Made by a program: the position numbers and the translations under genes
In this document: positions 6,222 through 8,012 of the stretch, piece by piece
Position numbering within the stretch: position 1 is the first letter of the stretch
Layout: each line of letters begins with the position of its first letter
Assembly: GCA_964387745.1 (NCBI GenBank)
Contig: CAYLXL010000062.1
Coordinates: forward strand, 1 to 8,012
Direction: 5' to 3'
Source: JAGOUU01 sp964387745
GTDB taxonomy: Bacteria; Pseudomonadota; Gammaproteobacteria; JAGOUU01
Length of the DNA: 8,012 nt
The notes under the pieces: model-generated
Databases searched by the model: none
Seen by the model: the letters and a program-made list of their open reading frames with translations, nothing else
Told to the model about the DNA's origin: nothing

Positions 6222-6440
6222 TATAAACCACATCCTTTAAGAAGATACAGCAAGTGTACAAGTGTTTGTTCCGGTCGGAATATTTCTGCTACTTTGTTTG
6301 CTGTCACAGCCTCCTTACTCTCTGCTCATTTTTTCTGTAAAGGATTTATGATCGTGTCCGGTATATTGTTCTTGATCTATGGTATGATTGCCATTCTAAC
6401 AATTACAAACAACTCTAGACCTAGTGACTATGGAAACTAA
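6222..6440 (+). pseudogene. Probable C-terminal remnant of a multi-pass membrane protein
   Basis: The stretch from 6075 to 6429 has no intact gene, but one frame is open from 6222 to the TAA at 6438-6440. Its translation from about 6264 contains two consecutive membrane-segment-like stretches (ISATLFAVTASLLSAHFF and FMIVSGILFLIYGMIAIL) followed by a short polar tail, TITNNSRPSDYGN. That is how many 12-helix transporters end, including the MFS type, though the family cannot be fixed from this length. No start codon with a convincing ribosome site precedes the whole stretch. ATG 6348 has AAAGGA close upstream and could express a 30-residue hydrophobic peptide. The frame ends 11 bases inside the NTF2-like gene (ATGGAAACTAA), so its translation, if it occurs, would deliver ribosomes to that start. 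A chance hydrophobic frame remains possible. Confidence 0.4.
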
Positions 6441-6813
6441 AGCTAAAATAATCACTTCCCTTCTCGAACTATACGCAAAAGGCTTTGAATACTTCGATAC
6501 AAAAAAAATATCTAGTTGTTACATTTTCCCATGCACTATTTGGCACCATAACAATCATATTTTTACTAAAAGTGATCTTGAAGATAACTTAAATCTATTA
6601 TTAACAAAATACAAAAGCATTAACGTGAATAAAATATTATTCAAAATTTTAGATATTACTTATTTTTCAAACAATATATGTCAAGTGCATGTATCTTGGT
6701 CTTTATATAATGAAATAAATATGGTTATTTCTACATTCGAAGCTTTATATTCAACGCTTATTATTAATACTCAAGCTAAGATCTTTAATGTTATAAATAT
6801 TAATGAAGAATAA
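6430..6813 (+). CDS. NTF2-like (SnoaL/ketosteroid isomerase fold) small protein
   Basis: Numbered from ATG 6430, this is a 127-residue single-domain cytoplasmic protein. The layout fits the NTF2-like cone: an N-terminal helix ending in LLELYAKGFEYFDTKKISSCY, then FPCTIWHHNNHIFTKSDLEDNLNLLLTKYKS (a strand pair with helices), then the long beta strands KILFKILDITYFSNNICQVHVSWSLYN and STFEALYSTLIIN. The pattern of an aromatic/PC motif after the first helices, with a later VxWxL strand, is shared with a family of about 130-residue NTF2-like proteins without known substrates. No catalytic residue pair can be assigned. ATG 6430 has no Shine-Dalgarno sequence and overlaps the end of the upstream remnant frame by 11 bases, so coupled translation may be how it is expressed. 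GTG 6424 is an alternative start two codons earlier. A long inverted repeat with a T-rich tail follows the stop. Confidence 0.68.
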   Translation: METKAKIITSLLELYAKGFEYFDTKKISSCYIFPCTIWHHNNHIFTKSDLEDNLNLLLTKYKSINVNKILFKILDITYFSNNICQVHVSWSLYNEINMVISTFEALYSTLIINTQAKIFNVININEE

Positions 6814-6828
6814 GAATGAAGGATGGGG

Positions 6829-6914
6829 AAAGTGCCTGGAATAATTCATATGACAACTTCCCTTCTTTAGGCTTTAACAATAAAAGTCGTCGCTTAACCT
6901 ATTCCATGCACTTT
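6829..6914 (+). terminator. Long imperfect hairpin with T-rich tail after the NTF2-like gene
   Basis: AAAGTGCCTGGAATA (6829-6843) pairs with TATTCCATGCACTTT (6900-6914) with one mismatch in 15. Inside it, GACAACTT (6852-6859) can pair with AAGTCGTC (6884-6891) with one mismatch. The + strand then runs into a T-rich stretch (TTTATTACTTTTG). It lies between two converging genes and could end the + strand transcript. The loop is longer than in ordinary intrinsic terminators, so a small mobile or intergenic repeat is the alternative. Confidence 0.5.
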
Positions 6915-6929
6915 TATTACTTTTGTTAT

Positions 6930-7853
6930 TTATTCATTCATATTATCATTCATTACAGTTATTTCTTCAGCTAGCTCTTTTAGAATTTTCTTTTGCTCGC
7001 TGTTTGATTTATCACTTATTGAAGATAGCACGTAATTATAATTTTCATTATTCCAAGTCAATAAATTATAAATGCGACTATCTTTTGAACTTTCAGATTT
7101 AAATGTCCTGGACACTGCTGGATTCTCACCAATGTGTTCATTAACTGCAGCTTCTATAAAATGACTACCACCACTTTTGTTCGAGATTTCTTGAAGCGCA
7201 ATTTTCATATCTTTATAATTAAAGGCACGTGATATAACATAGGATTTATAATTTAAATTAGTAAAAAATGGCGGTTTATCTATCATAGTAAACCCTACAT
7301 AACCATTTGCTAAAGTAATTGGCAACTTTGATAATTGAAACCCAGCATTAGGTTGAGCCTCGGCATTACTATAAGGTTGAATTATTGACTTATATCTTGT
7401 TTCAAAATCACCTTTATGCTGTTCTACATACCCATGCGTTCTCTCAAATTCTTGTTGTTTCCTTATCATTTGTATAATTTCTGATGATTCATCCCCGCCT
7501 TCAATAGTTTTTTTAGGATCATTATTTAACATGGCTCCTTCAAAGGTCTCACTGTATACTTTTTTTCCAAGTTTTTTCTCACCATCAGCCTTGATTATTT
7601 TTATTAAATTTGCAATCTTTTCTTCTTCAGTTACCGTAATAATTTGTTGAGTTACCTTTGGTTCAATTTTAGACGTTTCTACAAGAGTTTTTCGCTTATT
7701 AGTATTTAAAATGGCTGCAATATTTTCTTTACCCCTTTGCTCTTCATTTACTTCTACGATAGTTGTTTTAGATTTAGGGCTTATTAAATAAATAATTATA
7801 CAAACTACTATAGCGGTAGCAATTATTACTAAAATCTCTTTTTTATTATTCAT
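6930..7853 (-). CDS. Single-pass membrane-anchored protein of unknown function
   Basis: I cannot name this 307-residue protein. A short basic start (NNKKE) precedes one strong membrane helix (residues 7-25), with no signal-peptidase site, so the bulk is probably an anchored periplasmic domain. Residues 28-160 are charged, lysine- and glutamate-rich and probably helical or partly disordered (EEEKIANLIKIIKADGEKK, then IIQMIRKQQEFER). The folded part seems to start near 165 and includes ITLANGYVGFTM (179-190) and YKSYVISRAF. It ends with LLTWNNENYNYVLSS (264-278) followed by a helix, KKILKELAEEI. The tryptophan/asparagine/tyrosine strand followed by a helix resembles the end of DUF4367 domains in anti-sigma and related proteins; this is a weak resemblance only. 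Only one cysteine (C18, in the helix) is present. The start is ATG 7853, with GGAT about 8 bases upstream as a moderate ribosome site. Both ends look complete. Confidence 0.7.
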   Translation of the reverse strand: MNNKKEILVIIATAIVVCIIIYLISPKSKTTIVEVNEEQRGKENIAAILNTNKRKTLVETSKIEPKVTQQIITVTEEEKIANLIKIIKADGEKKLGKKVYSETFEGAMLNNDPKKTIEGGDESSEIIQMIRKQQEFERTHGYVEQHKGDFETRYKSIIQPYSNAEAQPNAGFQLSKLPITLANGYVGFTMIDKPPFFTNLNYKSYVISRAFNYKDMKIALQEISNKSGGSHFIEAAVNEHIGENPAVSRTFKSESSKDSRIYNLLTWNNENYNYVLSSISDKSNSEQKKILKELAEEITVMNDNMNE

Positions 7854-7880
7854 TTGGTTATCCGTTTTTAAAAATTATTA

Positions 7881-8012
7881 TTAAGTCTCAGAGTAAATAT
7901 CCCAATCTTCAACTCCCCATTTTGTAAGATTGCAATTGCGTGGGTTTGCGGTTGTTAGTAAGCATCCGGTTATCCACGTCTACTAACCACGAACAACCAA
8001 TGCTAAAATCAT
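7881..8012 (-). other. Unassigned open segment at the right edge, possible broken lipoprotein-like gene end
   Basis: On the complement, one frame ending in TAA at 7881-7883 reads TWITGC followed by LLTTANPRNCNLTKWGVED and a short acidic end. Upstream in the same frame, two adjacent TAG stops (7980-7985) separate it from MILALVVRG at the window edge. A hydrophobic stretch followed by ITGC would suit a lipoprotein signal, but the stops break it. A second frame, ending in TGA at 7909-7911, is open to the edge for 33 residues (ending QLQSYKMGS). I cannot tell which of the two, if either, is coding. Confidence 0.25.

Noticed and set aside
6134..6231. Perfect 9-base inverted repeat GTGGTTTAT / ATAAACCAC
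   Set aside because: The arms are 80 bases apart and the similarity does not extend beyond nine bases. There are no target duplications and no element-like content between them, so it is probably chance in an AT-rich spacer.
7950..7998. GGTTGTT / AACAACC with inner TTAGTA / TACTAA, considered as an integron attC-like site
   Set aside because: The ends do not match the RYYYAAC...GTTRRRY core arrangement, and no integron integrase or cassette array is present.

Overview
The window is AT-rich bacterial DNA with compact genes. The gene types suggest a host-associated gammaproteobacterium of the Legionella/Coxiella kind: a VUT/YhhQ transporter, a DUF4143-type ATPase, an S24-fold repressor facing a small ribbon-helix-helix protein, and a type V autotransporter with Ig-like repeats. 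This placement is a guess from gene style. No rRNA, tRNA or other marker gene is present to settle it.

Layout: (1) Bases 1-885 hold the 3' end of an unidentified gene whose stop overlaps the start of a VUT-family (queuosine precursor type) transporter. (2) Bases 886-1064 are a spacer with a 31-bp imperfect tandem repeat. A + strand AAA ATPase with a C-terminal DUF4143/nuclease-like domain follows (1065-2210). (3) Bases 2232-3182 form a phage-like regulatory switch. A - strand HTH/S24-fold repressor that lacks the self-cleavage residues faces a + strand RHH protein, across a 138-bp region with mirrored, helically phased operator-like repeats. (4) Bases 3251-5668 (-) encode an 805-residue autotransporter with a signal peptide, a beta-rich passenger domain, three near-identical 87-residue Ig-like repeats and a beta-barrel. 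(5) Bases 5793-6074 (-) encode a 93-residue protein I do not recognise, preceded by a good promoter candidate. (6) Bases 6222-6440 look like the end of a lost membrane-protein gene running into a small NTF2-like gene (6430-6813). (7) Bases 6930-7853 (-) encode a single-pass membrane-anchored protein of unknown function. (8) The right edge holds an unassigned open segment on the - strand.

How the genes work together: only two couplings can be supported from sequence. The transporter probably depends on translation of the gene before it, and the repressor and RHH protein probably share and regulate one operator region. The region otherwise looks like accessory DNA: unrelated single genes in mixed orientation, a gene remnant, and long imperfect inverted repeats at both fully visible convergent junctions that have a sizeable gap (3183-3250 and 6814-6929). 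I see no complete defence system, CRISPR array, integrase, transposase or RNA gene.
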